DNA of 64,000 nt, taken from contig JALRME010000048.1 of the NCBI GenBank assembly GCA_026120035.1, positions 124,001 to 188,000 on the forward strand, written 5' to 3'. Below are positions 1-9,749 of this stretch, in pieces. The stretch is from Coleophoma eucalyptorum (lineage: Eukaryota; Ascomycota; Leotiomycetes; Helotiales; Dermateaceae). Position 1 is the first letter of the stretch. Every line of letters begins with the position of its first letter. The translations under genes were made by a program, and so were the position numbers. The notes beneath the pieces were generated by a model. That model was not told where the DNA came from. It saw only the letters and a program-made list of their open reading frames with translations, and did no database searches.

Positions 1-129
1 CTAGAGATTCATAAATCTCTATTTAAGACAGATGGTCTTCGGCATTATATTCAAACCATCATTCGTTGAAAACAAAGCTCCCGGACGTAGTTGGAAATGT
101 GTTCACAAACATTTTTTCAACACCTGGTT

Positions 130-1111
130 TCGATTCTCTTTGTAAGCTTAATAATTGCCTTACCTTCTTCTATCAACAATCTGCAAGATACTCTCCAAAC
201 AATATAACAATTCCCGAACGACACCTAGCTGGAAAACATAGCTTTACGGCCGAATGGACAGCTTCTCGTAACAACCATTGTACCAAACGCAGCAGTTTAG
301 CAAGTCGACCCAGATCGATCTCGAAAACTACTGCTTATTACTCAGTTCCCCAGTGCATTATCTTGCTTTGGTATTGTTGACCTACGCCACGATGAATTCA
401 TTGTTCTCACCAATAACTGGACACTTGATACAGCAACCTCGCCACCACGCTCAAACTCTGCCTGGAAAATTGTTGTGACGGACTTTAAGGAGAAACCAAA
501 CCGGGGACCGGTTATAACCAAAATTGCTGATATTACCGCCGGGACTTACCTCCGTGCCATGGCAGCACTTGATAAGACAGACGAAACTGTATTGATGGGA
601 GACGCAACTCAAAGTGTCATTTATTCCCTGGATACTTGAACCGGAGAATATCATGTTGACTTGGATGGTACGCTCATGAAAATCACTTTGCCCGGGCCAC
701 AATTAGGCATTAATAGCCTGCAACTTTTAGGTGAGGTGCTGTATTTTAAGAACAATAACTAAGGTCTTTTGTCAAAGTATCAATCGAGAGAAATGGCCCT
801 GCATGAGGAACATACGAGATTGTAGCAGCATTCGATATGATACTTGATGATTTTGCGTTCGATTCTGTGGGAGCCACTTACTTAACGACTGGTCCTGACA
901 ACACTGTTGATTTTTTAATCCGCGGAGGAAGTGTAACAACTGTACTTGGAAATAAGAACTCCACTTTTGTTGCAGGCGCAACGATTGCAGCATTTGGTCG
1001 TAGAAAAGAGGATAAAAAAGTCTTGTACATCCCAACAAATGGAGGGCTTGCTGGTCCTGGGAATGGAACATTCATTGAAGAGGGCAAAGTCAAGGCATGT
1101 AATACACGAGG
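130..1111 (+). pseudogene. SMP-30/gluconolactonase-like six-bladed propeller, decayed
   Basis: The translated fragments match secreted fungal SMP-30/gluconolactonase-like proteins (TolB-like propeller): LENIALRPNGQLLVTT, then VDPDR, then GIVDLRHDEFIVLTNNW, then DDFAFDSVGATYLTT and KVLYIPTNGGLAGP near the end. About 300 codons of homology remain in order. The first part reads in one frame with stops at 205-207 (TAA), 226-228 (TAG), 298-300 (TAG), 637-639 (TGA) and 760-762 (TAA). Between about 763 and 778 the frame shifts, and a further TGA lies at 804-806. The TAG at 226 sits where the family has Trp, and the TGA at 637 fits a former CGA, both transitions of the RIP type. The start and signal peptide are no longer recognisable. 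Homology is recalled from the family, not searched. Confidence 0.8.
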
Positions 1112-1260
1112 GCATTCATGGTCTCTATCAAGCTCGTTCAATTTACGAAATATATGTGTTTAACTAGATCGTATGAAAGAAGGAAATTTTTACCGTGTGT
1201 TATGGGTTTTAACTTAAGAGCTATGTAGGCTGTTTTATAGTTTTTCTGATCTTATTAACC

Positions 1261-1973
1261 TTACTCTACTCCCCTTAATTCTTTCCACTCGCTCTCTAGC
1301 ATCCCAAGCTCTACCATATCGTAATATTTGCGGTTTACATAATAAACCTCACGTTTTCTGCCTTCTAGTTTAAAGCCGAGCTTCTGATACAGGTGTACGG
1401 CTCTCTCGTTGTAGCTTGATGTGTAAATCTCCACCTTGTGCACGTTCGCAAACTTGAATGCCCAATCTACCGCCCAGGTTATAGCTTCTCCGCCGTATCC
1501 CTATTCACCACTAGTCAAGATGTATTTTCTATATTAAATGTACTTCAAAGACAGACCTGGTTCTGGTATTCTTCCCCAATAGCTAGACCCACCGTGGTGA
1601 CAGGACAGTTAAACGACCCCGCAGGAGGTCCAGTCAATGTGAGGCTCCCTATCACAGTTGCGGTCTCTCTCTCCTTGGCTCCTCTTTCCCCCATGCCGAG
1701 CTTGCTCAAATCAGCGGTTTCTTGTCTTGGGGTCGGAAGGCAAATGAGGACCTTCAGAAGTAAATCTGACTCTAGGAATTTGCCAAGCGCTTCTAGGTTT
1801 GCCTTTTTGGATACGTCCCTAAAGAGACGTCCATTGAGAAGGCCCCAGCTGACGTGGTTGGCAGGGCCAAAGGTGTGCATCACCTCTTTAACGGCATCAG
1901 TGTTCTCAATGTCGCGATACACGAGTCGCTTGGACCGGAATGCATTGGCGAAGGTGGTGGTAATCTCATCCAT
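1261..1973 (-). CDS. GNAT-family N-acetyltransferase (RimJ/RimL-like)
   Basis: Predicted 218-aa GCN5-related N-acetyltransferase that would transfer an acetyl group from acetyl-CoA to an amine; the substrate is not deducible. Two exons: 1557-1973 and 1261-1500, with a 56-nt intron (1501-1556, GTCTGT...AATAG) joining at a codon boundary. The start ATG at 1973 has a strong context (GCC before ATGG). The acetyl-CoA loop is visible across the splice junction (QNQGYGGEA), preceded by VGLAIGEEY and followed by the alpha4 region NERAVHLYQKLGF and REVYYVNRKYYDMVELG, which is the standard GNAT C-terminal arrangement. No operon-like neighbour. The family call is secure; the specificity is unknown. Confidence 0.85.
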
Positions 1974-4013
1974 GGCGAAAACAAGAGATAGATGGCAAGA
2001 GTAGACAACCGCAGAATGGTAGTGGTGCGACCATGAATTATACTAATGCCGTCGTCCTCTTTGTACTAGTGACTCATTCAGTGTGGTCTACTTTACTCCA
2101 CTTCGCATAGAGTTTGCTTACATACCCATGTAATGTTATAGTCCGATCCCACTGTTGTGGATCACCTGACGTAGGCTTACGTGAAGAACCTACCTATTAG
2201 ATGTGACTAGCTACTGCTCTGCCAGTAGGTTCTTTTGGTGAGGAAATATAGCGCTATTTTGGAGATATAAGGTAGTTGGTAGGTAAAATTATTAATATTC
2301 GGCGGTAGCTCAAATCTGTATCGGAACGCGCTATAAAATGGAATGTGTTATTAGTATATAAAATATAAACCTACCTGACATATTGTTAGTAAAGAAATGT
2401 ATGGTAAGGTAATAGACGTATAGAAGGGAGGGCACTTTAGATATAATAATAGTAATTTAGCCACACGCTACTCTTCTAAAGTATCTTCTTCGTAGTATTA
2501 AGCTTGAGCCTTTGGATTTAATGACTTGGCAAAGCTAATATCAAAATGTCATTCACTAGACCTAGTCACATGCTACGACGCACTTTTCTCTTCTTTTTGT
2601 TATTCTATAAGCCATTCTAGCCGTGGTATTAATTAGACTAACAACTTCCTAAGTGAGTAGAAACGGTAGCGTACCATATGACCTAGTAATGTCAAGTTGG
2701 TCATATACATGAACAGTTTGTTAATTCCTGCTCCTTGTATAATTGAAATCCGGCAAGAGGTCGTTCTTGCTAATAGACCATCCGTATATACCTGCATAAC
2801 CTCTAACCGCGATAGGACCGGCAGATGATCTCTAGGTATTCGTGAGTATCTAAGGTCGCATATAGTCTTCTTCCGTACACCACAGTATCTCTACGCGTCG
2901 TTCCCAAAGAGAGTACTGGAATATAGTGCTTTCTTTCAGAGAGCTGTGTATTTGGAATAGGGGTAGTGGGGAAAATGGGGGAAGTTGGTTTAATAAGTGG
3001 AGGTTTAGCTACGGTGACTACGTTCGGGACAATGCAAGCATTTATTAATGGGCTAGAGACGTACATGTAAAGTTGAGAGTAAGTGTTGACCTACAAGAAT
3101 CACGTTACTTACAGAGATCATGCTGGCATGGTCTACGATGTTTGTTCAATGAGAGTGCGATCGACATATTTGTAAAACAAACATACGACAGTTCTGAATT
3201 ACCTCAGACGTGATCATCCTAGAACTTGGGATTAATATGAGAAAGAGCCCAAGTAGTGGCTCAACAGTCCAATTCAACTCAAAAAATATATACATCCAAT
3301 TGTTCTCACATTTTTCGATTTTCAACCTTCAACAGTAAGCTTACAACAGTAAGGCGATAAGCAGATATTAGTTGCTAGGCAATGTATAGTGGTAGGTCAA
3401 TCCTTAGAGATTAAATAACCATGGCTTGAGAGTAGTGAGAGAGGTGGGTTGACGAGGTTTTGTTATCTCCAGTAGGCGAATTGTAATAAAGCCTAGTTAT
3501 GATTTGGGTAACAAGTATTCATATGAGGGTTTTCTATCTCGTCTCTAAGATGGATTATATGAAAGATATTCGGGCAGGTGGATTCGGGGGCTAGACTCGC
3601 TGTGCGCGGCTTCTTTAACCTCCGAGGCACATCGCGCGCGGCCTGGCTTGCGGGACCTTTCCCGGCCTGTTCAGCTTAGCGTATCATCCCGCGCGGCTCG
3701 TAGGTCCCACTTGCCTATATGTTAACTAAAATATTCTAGCACTGCATACAGATCGGATGTGACGCACTTACTCCTATCCAATCTTCAAAGCCATTGCTGA
3801 GGGGTGTTAAAACAAATTACAAATCCCCGTAAAGAAGGCGGGCTGTGCTAGAGTGCTGTGGATAAATGTAGACTTGCCTGTATAAGAAGGCATCTCTAGC
3901 TCCAAGACAACTCTACTATCTATTTCATATCTAAGTCATTTCATTCCAGCTTTGAGCTTCATCACAACTAAAAACTCTTGAAGTCCAGTTTTCCTCTCGG
4001 TTACAAAATCACA
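1974..4013. other. AT-rich intergenic region with repeat remnants
   Basis: No credible gene; the longest open frame (about 2803-3066, minus) looks random. It holds an inverted pair AAGAACCTAC/GTAGGTTCTT near 2183-2235, a copy of a short dispersed repeat near 2547-2580, a GATCCCACTGT-containing repeat near 2139-2190, and the GC-rich element at 3623-3709 described separately. Confidence 0.6.
3623..3709 (+). promoter_or_regulatory. GC-rich element A upstream of the SDR gene
   Basis: A block rich in CG steps inside AT-rich DNA. It contains ACATCGCGCGCGG at 3629-3641 and ATCCCGCGCGGCT at 3686-3698, the second with the palindrome CCGCGCGG. The same two 13-mers in the same order and orientation recur at 6960-7014. 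It ends about 300 bp before the SDR start codon. CCG(N2)CGG is an everted CGG half-site pair of the kind Zn2Cys6 proteins can bind; that role is inferred. Confidence 0.5.
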
Positions 4014-4768
4014 ATGACAGCCAATCCTGTTGTACTTATTCTCGGAGCTGGGCCCAGGATCGGTGGCTCTGTCGCTGAGAAATTTGCTAGCAATGGCTAC
4101 AGAGTCGCTATTGCATCCAGAAGTGGGAGTGGCACTAAGACTGCCAAAGGGTTTCTCTCGCTCAAGGCAGACCTTTATAAACCTGACTCGATCCCAGCCC
4201 TATTTGATTCAGTTAAGACCGAGTTCCACGCCTCTCCTAGTGTTGTGGTCTACAACGCAGGTGGATTTACGAATCCTCCTAATAAAGACTCTGTTTTCTC
4301 GGTTTCAGCGGAGAGTGTCGTACTGGATTTAAATATCAATACTATTAGCCCTTACGTCGCAGCGCAGCAGGCTGTTATTGGATGGGAGACACTTACCAAG
4401 GAGACCAAGAAGACGTTTATATACACTGGAAATATTACGAACGTCTCTATTGTGCCAATGCCGATGATGTTGGATATTGGCATAGGCAAGTCGGCTTCAG
4501 CATTCTGGATCGGCCTCGCTGATACGTTGTACTCGGCCCAGGGTTTTCGGTGAGTATCTCGAAGAAAAGTGTGTAAGGATCAATTCTAATATTCCCGCTT
4601 GCTAGATTCTTTTATGCCGATGAGCGCCACGAAGATGGCAGGTTGAAGGGACAGGCGCTTGACGGCGCCGCACATGGCGAATTCTATGTACAATTGGCGA
4701 ACCAAGAGGAGAATGTTCCATGGCAAGCCACATTCGTGAAGGACAAGGGCTATGTCCAATTCAAATAA
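4014..4768 (+). CDS. Atypical short-chain dehydrogenase/reductase (SDR)
   Basis: A 232-aa Rossmann-fold oxidoreductase-like protein, exons 4014-4549 and 4606-4768 with a 56-nt intron (GTGAGT...GCTAG). The ATG at 4014 (ACAATGA) is the first plausible start; the open frame upstream has no ATG. Visible: a nucleotide-binding segment VVLILGAGPRIGGSVAEKF, a short-chain NAG motif (VVVYNAGGF), and a helix with Lys (GIGKSASAFWIGLADTLY). The classical Tyr of YxxxK is missing: the corresponding stretch reads MLDIGIGK, so this looks like an atypical, possibly non-canonical or inactive, SDR. It converges with the Zn2Cys6 regulator gene at 4877-6640 and both have a shared GC-rich element upstream, suggesting that the regulator controls it. 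The substrate is unknown. Confidence 0.8.
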
Positions 4769-4876
4769 TCAGTTCAACTAGAATGAGGATATGAACATTT
4801 TCAATTCAATGTTGCAACTAGATTGAACACTTTGAACGCAACTAGGATGTTTTCGTCATTTTTACATAATTGTTTT

Positions 4877-6640
4877 TTAAACAAGTAACACTAGATTCCC
4901 TTGGCTTTTAAAGCACATAGCAAGGTCGCGGCTCCTAGCATCTCCTGCGTCTCTGTTGCACCATATGTTCTCCATGATCTCAAGTGCTTTATGCATTGTA
5001 CCAAAGACGCTCGGTGGTTGTAAGTCCTTTACTATTTTGCGTAGATAAATTTCCTGCGCCGGCTCTGCGAGACAGCCTGCTACGCAAAATGGCCACACCA
5101 TTGTACGAAGCAGCGCCGGCGGCGATATTTGATGCGTTAGCAACTCAATTAATCGACTAACATGATATCGTATATCGACACTAGCGGGCTGCCATCCTGA
5201 TATAACGACAAATAAATAAACGAGCGCTGCATGAGCCCAGATACGAGTAACTAAATGGCTCTGGCTAGCAGGTGTTTTTAAATGCTGATGGTAATTTGCT
5301 GTAAAAACATCTAACAGACTGTTATCTTTTGGAATAATTAGTAGATTAGTTTCGAGCTGCTCAAGATGAGCTTCTACTGAATGCTTGATAGTTGTAGCGC
5401 GTTCTACCAGCTCTATAACATTGAGATTTCCAGCTTTTCTGCTTCGCTGTTTCCATGCGTCAAGTACAGCAATCTCCCCAATTTGTAGTAACGCCCAATT
5501 TTGACACCCTACAACAGTCTCAAGATCGATCAGAGGGCCAGTGCCGTCGATGTTACTTAGAAGGCTACGATGATATTTATAAAGTCTAGGCTCCTCTTGA
5601 AGTACTGTACTTGCAATTATGTCATCTAATACCAAAATTGTAGATGAGAAGCAAAAGGCGGCCTGTCCAGTGCTTGGAATCTGGACACACTGGGCAGTCA
5701 AAACCGATGACAGCCTCAAGTGGCTTATAACAGTACGAAAGCTAGAACTGGGACCAGCCTGTTCCATGGTACCAGGGCTGTTGAGGAGCTGTTCAAAAAG
5801 AGCCAGAGCGGCGCTGAGATGTATCTGGCAGTTGTTAAAGCTTAAGATAGCAATCTCGAAACGCTGGAGTTGTATAATGCTTGTCATAATCCGTACAGCA
5901 CCGTACAGATCTTCTATAATGCCCGAGATATTGATCATTTGCAGCGATTGTCTCAAAACCTCAAAAGCATCCCTAGTCTGCTTAAGCACCTTCTCCCAAA
6001 CTCCATCGCTGTTGGCCGTTCCTCGCGCGAGAGAGAAGAAATAGGAACTTTGACATAGAGTAGCCTGCCGTACCACCGGACTGCTTATCATCATTTCTAA
6101 AATCCATGCTTTACCACCTCGAAGTAGAGAGGGGCAATAGAACGGAAATAGGAAGGGAAGCAAGTGTTCGAGGTAAAACATCAGAAGAATCGTGTCGGAC
6201 TGTGTGATGGCTGTACTTTCGGGAGCGTTCTTGCTGGTAAGGGTGCAGTCAGCTCTAGGCGGGAGCCAGCTAGCAGATGCTTCGGGAGATTGGTCAGTCG
6301 CATTGTGAACATGCGGAGCTGCCATGATGGAAGCTTCGGCAACTGAGACGCGCTCGCCAGAGCTATGGACTGCACGCCCCCCACGGCGACGATAGGACTC
6401 TTTTTTAATCTCGCGCTTAAGCCGCTTGGCCATCTCTTCCTGTCTCGGGCCACCGTCCATCCACTCTGGTTTGTTCTGGCTGTAGTAGCATGTGACATAG
6501 AGTGCAGTGCAAGCGTCACATACTGGGCGTCTTTCATCGCATTTTTTGTGCCGGAGTCGGCAAGTCCAACAACCAGTAAAGCTTCTTCTTATGCTAGGGG
6601 GATGACGAGGGCTATGAGGCGATTCCAAATCCATATTCAT
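4877..6640 (-). CDS. Zn2Cys6 transcription factor, acr-2-like
   Basis: A 587-aa nuclear regulator in a single uninterrupted exon. Start chosen at the ATG at 6640 (MNMDLESP); the open frame extends to 6733 but without an ATG. The zinc cluster is at residues 24-51 (Cys at 24, 27, 34, 41, 44, 51; core CWTCRLRHKKCDERRPVC), followed by KPEWMDGG and a basic KRLKREIKKE stretch. The CWTCRLRxKKCDE plus KPxWMDGG pairing is the hallmark of the fungal group that includes Neurospora acr-2 (acriflavine sensitivity control). The remaining roughly 450 residues look like the helical fungal-specific regulatory domain. Its promoter contains element B with the CCGCGCGG palindrome also found before the SDR gene, so autoregulation and SDR control are plausible inferences. 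Confidence 0.88.
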   Translation of the reverse strand: MNMDLESPHSPRHPPSIRRSFTGCWTCRLRHKKCDERRPVCDACTALYVTCYYSQNKPEWMDGGPRQEEMAKRLKREIKKESYRRRGGRAVHSSGERVSVAEASIMAAPHVHNATDQSPEASASWLPPRADCTLTSKNAPESTAITQSDTILLMFYLEHLLPFLFPFYCPSLLRGGKAWILEMMISSPVVRQATLCQSSYFFSLARGTANSDGVWEKVLKQTRDAFEVLRQSLQMINISGIIEDLYGAVRIMTSIIQLQRFEIAILSFNNCQIHLSAALALFEQLLNSPGTMEQAGPSSSFRTVISHLRLSSVLTAQCVQIPSTGQAAFCFSSTILVLDDIIASTVLQEEPRLYKYHRSLLSNIDGTGPLIDLETVVGCQNWALLQIGEIAVLDAWKQRSRKAGNLNVIELVERATTIKHSVEAHLEQLETNLLIIPKDNSLLDVFTANYHQHLKTPASQSHLVTRIWAHAALVYLFVVISGWQPASVDIRYHVSRLIELLTHQISPPALLRTMVWPFCVAGCLAEPAQEIYLRKIVKDLQPPSVFGTMHKALEIMENIWCNRDAGDARSRDLAMCFKSQGNLVLLV

Positions 6641-7774
6641 AATCCCGTACGAAACAGATATCCTTCGCAGCCAAAGCAGTATTCTAGTAGGTCTCAACTC
6701 CCCTGCTGTATCTCCGGCGCCGGAAGCTTCCAAAGTTTAGGACGATAAAGAAAAACTTCCACTTCGAAAGATCGTCTCGTTAGGCTTCGTCAACTCTTAG
6801 CTCAAGTTTATGGGGGGGCAAGCAATTTTGGAAGACAATGGAGGTACGAAAGTCATGTACGGAGTATATCAACACTCGTAAAGACAGGCCGGGCGGTCTT
6901 CAACAACCGCATTTAGCCAATTGTGGATAGTCAGTCCCAAAAATTGGACCGAGCGCGACACATCGCGCGCGGTCTGAAGGGTATTTCCGGCTTGGCGAAC
7001 TATCCCGCGCGGCTGGTGGAGCCCAAAGATTCGTGAAGCCAATCTGATACTAGATATAGACTGGTGCTATTATTCCTGTCAGCATAAAATCACTGCAGTA
7101 CAAGAGGCGCAGAACGAAGACCGTGATTGAAATTTATTGGAAATGGGCCGGTTTGGGTCAAACTACCATGAATGCTATACGTAGTTCAAGTCTCCATGGA
7201 GAAATCTTGCTTGTTATATGATGTTACGTCCCTATGCGCCTGGGCGGTAGCGTAGGCTTCCTCGGTGTGGGGTGAGGTGGGGTCTTCAGGAACTACACAA
7301 GTTCCCTCTATACTCTAGCCACTATAGATAACAAAGGATTGATGAATACTAGAAGCACGTAGCTGATTCAGATCAAGTTCGGGATAGAATGAATAGTCGA
7401 AGTTGAGCTCGAAGTTCCTATCTACCTGAGAACTTCATGATCTCTATACTATCTGATTTTCAGACACCTGTAGGAATCTGTAAGTATAAGTTCACAGGTT
7501 CCGCAGGCTTCTCACGTGAACCTGCCTCGGGTGATCCCCGACAGTGGGATCTAGTTGTAACAGAAAAGCTTAATTATTTAGATATTATAGGACTTACCTT
7601 GGAGCTAGGACTAAGGCATTAACTATCGTACCTTTTTTTCATGGTAGAATAGTCCAATTGCTTCCTATACTAGGCACTAACAGTGCTTCGAACAAGTTAT
7701 GTGAACCGCTTTGTCAACCAGATTAAAGCTATTATTACGATGCAGCTTACAATAGGTATCACTCTTCTCGGTCT
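6641..7774. other. Intergenic, promoter of the Zn2Cys6 gene and repeats
   Basis: No gene is supported. It carries GC-rich element B (6949-7025) and, near 7490-7556, an inverted diverged copy of the GATCCCACTGT repeat seen at about 2139-2190. The rest is AT-rich. Confidence 0.6.
6949..7025 (+). promoter_or_regulatory. GC-rich element B upstream of the Zn2Cys6 regulator
   Basis: Second copy of the element at 3623-3709. ACATCGCGCGCGG is at 6960-6972 and ATCCCGCGCGGCT at 7002-7014, again enclosing CCGCGCGG, with a short diverged spacer between them. It lies about 310-385 bp upstream of the regulator start at 6640. Both copies are on the plus strand although the genes they precede are convergent. 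Confidence 0.5.
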
Positions 7775-8922
7775 TTAAGATGCCGATAGTTGAGGGTCGA
7801 GTATCTCATCATCCTGTTCGAGATCCATTTCATCAATTTCCTTATTTATTCTACAAAACTCCAACGCGTGGTGCAACTCAGCACGTGACGAAATGCCGAC
7901 GTAGTCAAGCTTCTTGGCTTGTCGCTGGAGTCTTATCCTCTCTATTTTTGATCTAACTCCGAGTCCCAAGAAAAGCTCGTTGGAGACCAGTGTAGCCGTA
8001 TCGGCAATCTGTACCCTTGTCACCAAAGAACCGTATTGAGTAACATGAGCCAGCGCAACGATGCGCACCTCGTCTTCCGTCATCGTATAGTCAGGGAAGA
8101 ATCTACCTAGCAGTGCACGCTCGTCGGGTGTGACGAGCCCCAAAAGAGCAAAGATACGATCTCGGGGATCTTTACAGTCGAACTTATGGTACTTGACGAG
8201 CAGAACATCGAGGGGCAGGTAGAACCCGGGAAACTTATCCGGATGTCGCCCTATGATTAGCGGCATAGCAGCGAATCCGTTTGTTGAACGTCTATTATAC
8301 CCAGGGACATAAGCTTCCACTCCGGCATAACGACAGAGAGAATCTTGAACTGCCCAATGTATCGTTTTGTTGCTGCAATGAAGAAAGACATTTTGAGCGA
8401 GTAAGATCTCTTGTATAACCCAAAATCGAGACCAGTATGAGCGATTTGCAAGATCGGTCATAAAAAGGTCCCAGTCAAAAGGATCACTTTAAACTATTGT
8501 AGATAGTGCAAGATTGGATAAAAGGGGCTGGAATTCACCTGGCAAGGGTACCTGGCCGAGCCATACCGAAACATTGGAAGCATTCCTATGTCTCATCCAT
8601 AGCGCGGACTTGAGCGTTGCGTTCCTCATTATTGGTTTGGTCAATACAGATCGCGTCTACCCATAGGTATCCCAAGCCATTATTTTTTCCAAGGTGATAC
8701 GAACGACCACAAATTCGGTCTAATCAGAAAAAGTTGCATCTTGAGGTAGACAACTTCGGTCGCTTTTTCGTCACCCCATGTATATGAGACTGCTGTGTAG
8801 ATGGGTTTTGAGACTCTTAAGACACTCAAAATCTGAAAATGAAGTGCTCTATAGCTAGTTGAAACTGGTTTGAGAAGTCGGAGCTCCGAAGAACCTATCT
8901 TGGAATGATTATGGAAAGTCAT
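7775..8922 (-). pseudogene. HET-domain gene, multiply frameshifted
   Basis: N-terminal HET features are clear: TAVSYTWGDEKATEVVYL, then YLWVDAICIDQTNNEERNA, then NASNVSVWLGQ, then SYWSRFWVIQEILLA and CKDPRDRIFALLGLV. These segments lie in order but in different frames. The reading frame must shift after SFV (near 8692), again before YLWVDAI, again after the RAMDE segment (near 8600), and a stop (TAA) lies just before SDPFDWD near 8490. No GT-AG introns resolve these breaks. The ATG at 8922 is the original start. HET proteins act in heterokaryon incompatibility and related recognition-triggered cell death; this copy should be non-functional. It is one of several HET loci in the window. Confidence 0.85.
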
Positions 8923-9509
8923 CCGTCTATTAATAAGCTTCCAAGTATTTCTAGAAGCTACGATACCAAGATTAATAGTTAGAATGTATTTAGGTTATAA
9001 AAGATTTCAGAAAGGGAAAAAAGAATTAAGATGGGGCAGGGCTCTAATAGCTTTGAGAATGTCGTTTCTATGACCTGGCACCACTAGTCGTACCTTGATC
9101 TCTACATGCATACCATCTGCGACTCGACGTAGGCTATCAAGTATAAACCGCAGCTTTTTGGTGTGCACATGGCTATGTATACATAGAGAGAATCAACAGC
9201 CACCTATAACACCGCATACCCTGTAATTGAAGCTCATGATGCTATTACGAGGTCTGCACGTTGTAAACGCATACCAACAGCGTTATAAGTTCTGAGTGAT
9301 TAGCACGTGATACAAATGGTGTCGGCAAACGCCGGGAAGCAAGTACATTCAACAACAATAAAAATGATCGGAAAGTACCAAACCCTATACAAGTGTAAGT
9401 TAACGTCTCATTAATGCAATGGATCAAACCTATTGTCAAGTGTGTCTTGAAGTAATACTTGACAGGATACCTTAGGCGAAAACAAGTGCTTTTGTTAGCT
9501 ATTTATCCT
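8923..9509. other. Intergenic, no gene seen
   Basis: AT-rich sequence without a supported coding region or recognisable repeat; only short chance frames. Confidence 0.5.
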
Positions 9510-9749
9510 CTAATGTAAACCGTATTTGAACCAGATAGATCTTACCAGGCCAGCGCTACATGGGTTGCATCCAGCAGAGCCAGTATACGTGCAGCACACA
9601 CTTTCTTGGCGAAGAGCGCCGCCTCGGTCACAGCAACGTGAACAATCTGTTCCACCTGAAACACGCAAAGTTCCTGTATCAACTGGGAGCTGAGGAGCTG
9701 CGATAGCCAGAGTAATAAGGAGGAAACCGATAATGGTGGATGGCTGCAT
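9510..9749 (-). CDS. Small secreted cysteine-rich protein (effector-like)
   Basis: ATG at 9749 opens a 79-aa protein with an evident signal peptide (MQPSTIIGFLLITLAIAAP) followed by a mature region with seven Cys (DCSRCC, SVCC, GCNPC). Unspliced it ends at 9510. A GTAAGA donor after SAGL (about 9548) followed by GCTAAC and CCTAAG suggests instead an intron to about 9473; the next exon would read VSCQVLLQDTLDNRF and bring the Cys count to eight, an even number. I therefore regard the C terminus as uncertain. No family is recognised. Small, secreted, disulfide-rich proteins of this type in fungi include effectors and antimicrobial peptides, but no activity can be read here. Confidence 0.6.
   Translation of the reverse strand: MQPSTIIGFLLITLAIAAPQLPVDTGTLRVSGGTDCSRCCDRGGALRQESVCCTYTGSAGCNPCSAGLVRSIWFKYGLH

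Noticed and set aside
1438..2004. 188-codon plus-strand open frame
   Set aside because: Antisense to the GNAT gene, whose motifs and splice site are clear.
5619..6748. Several frames opposite or overlapping the acr-2-like gene
   Set aside because: Shadows of the 587-aa regulator; no independent motifs.
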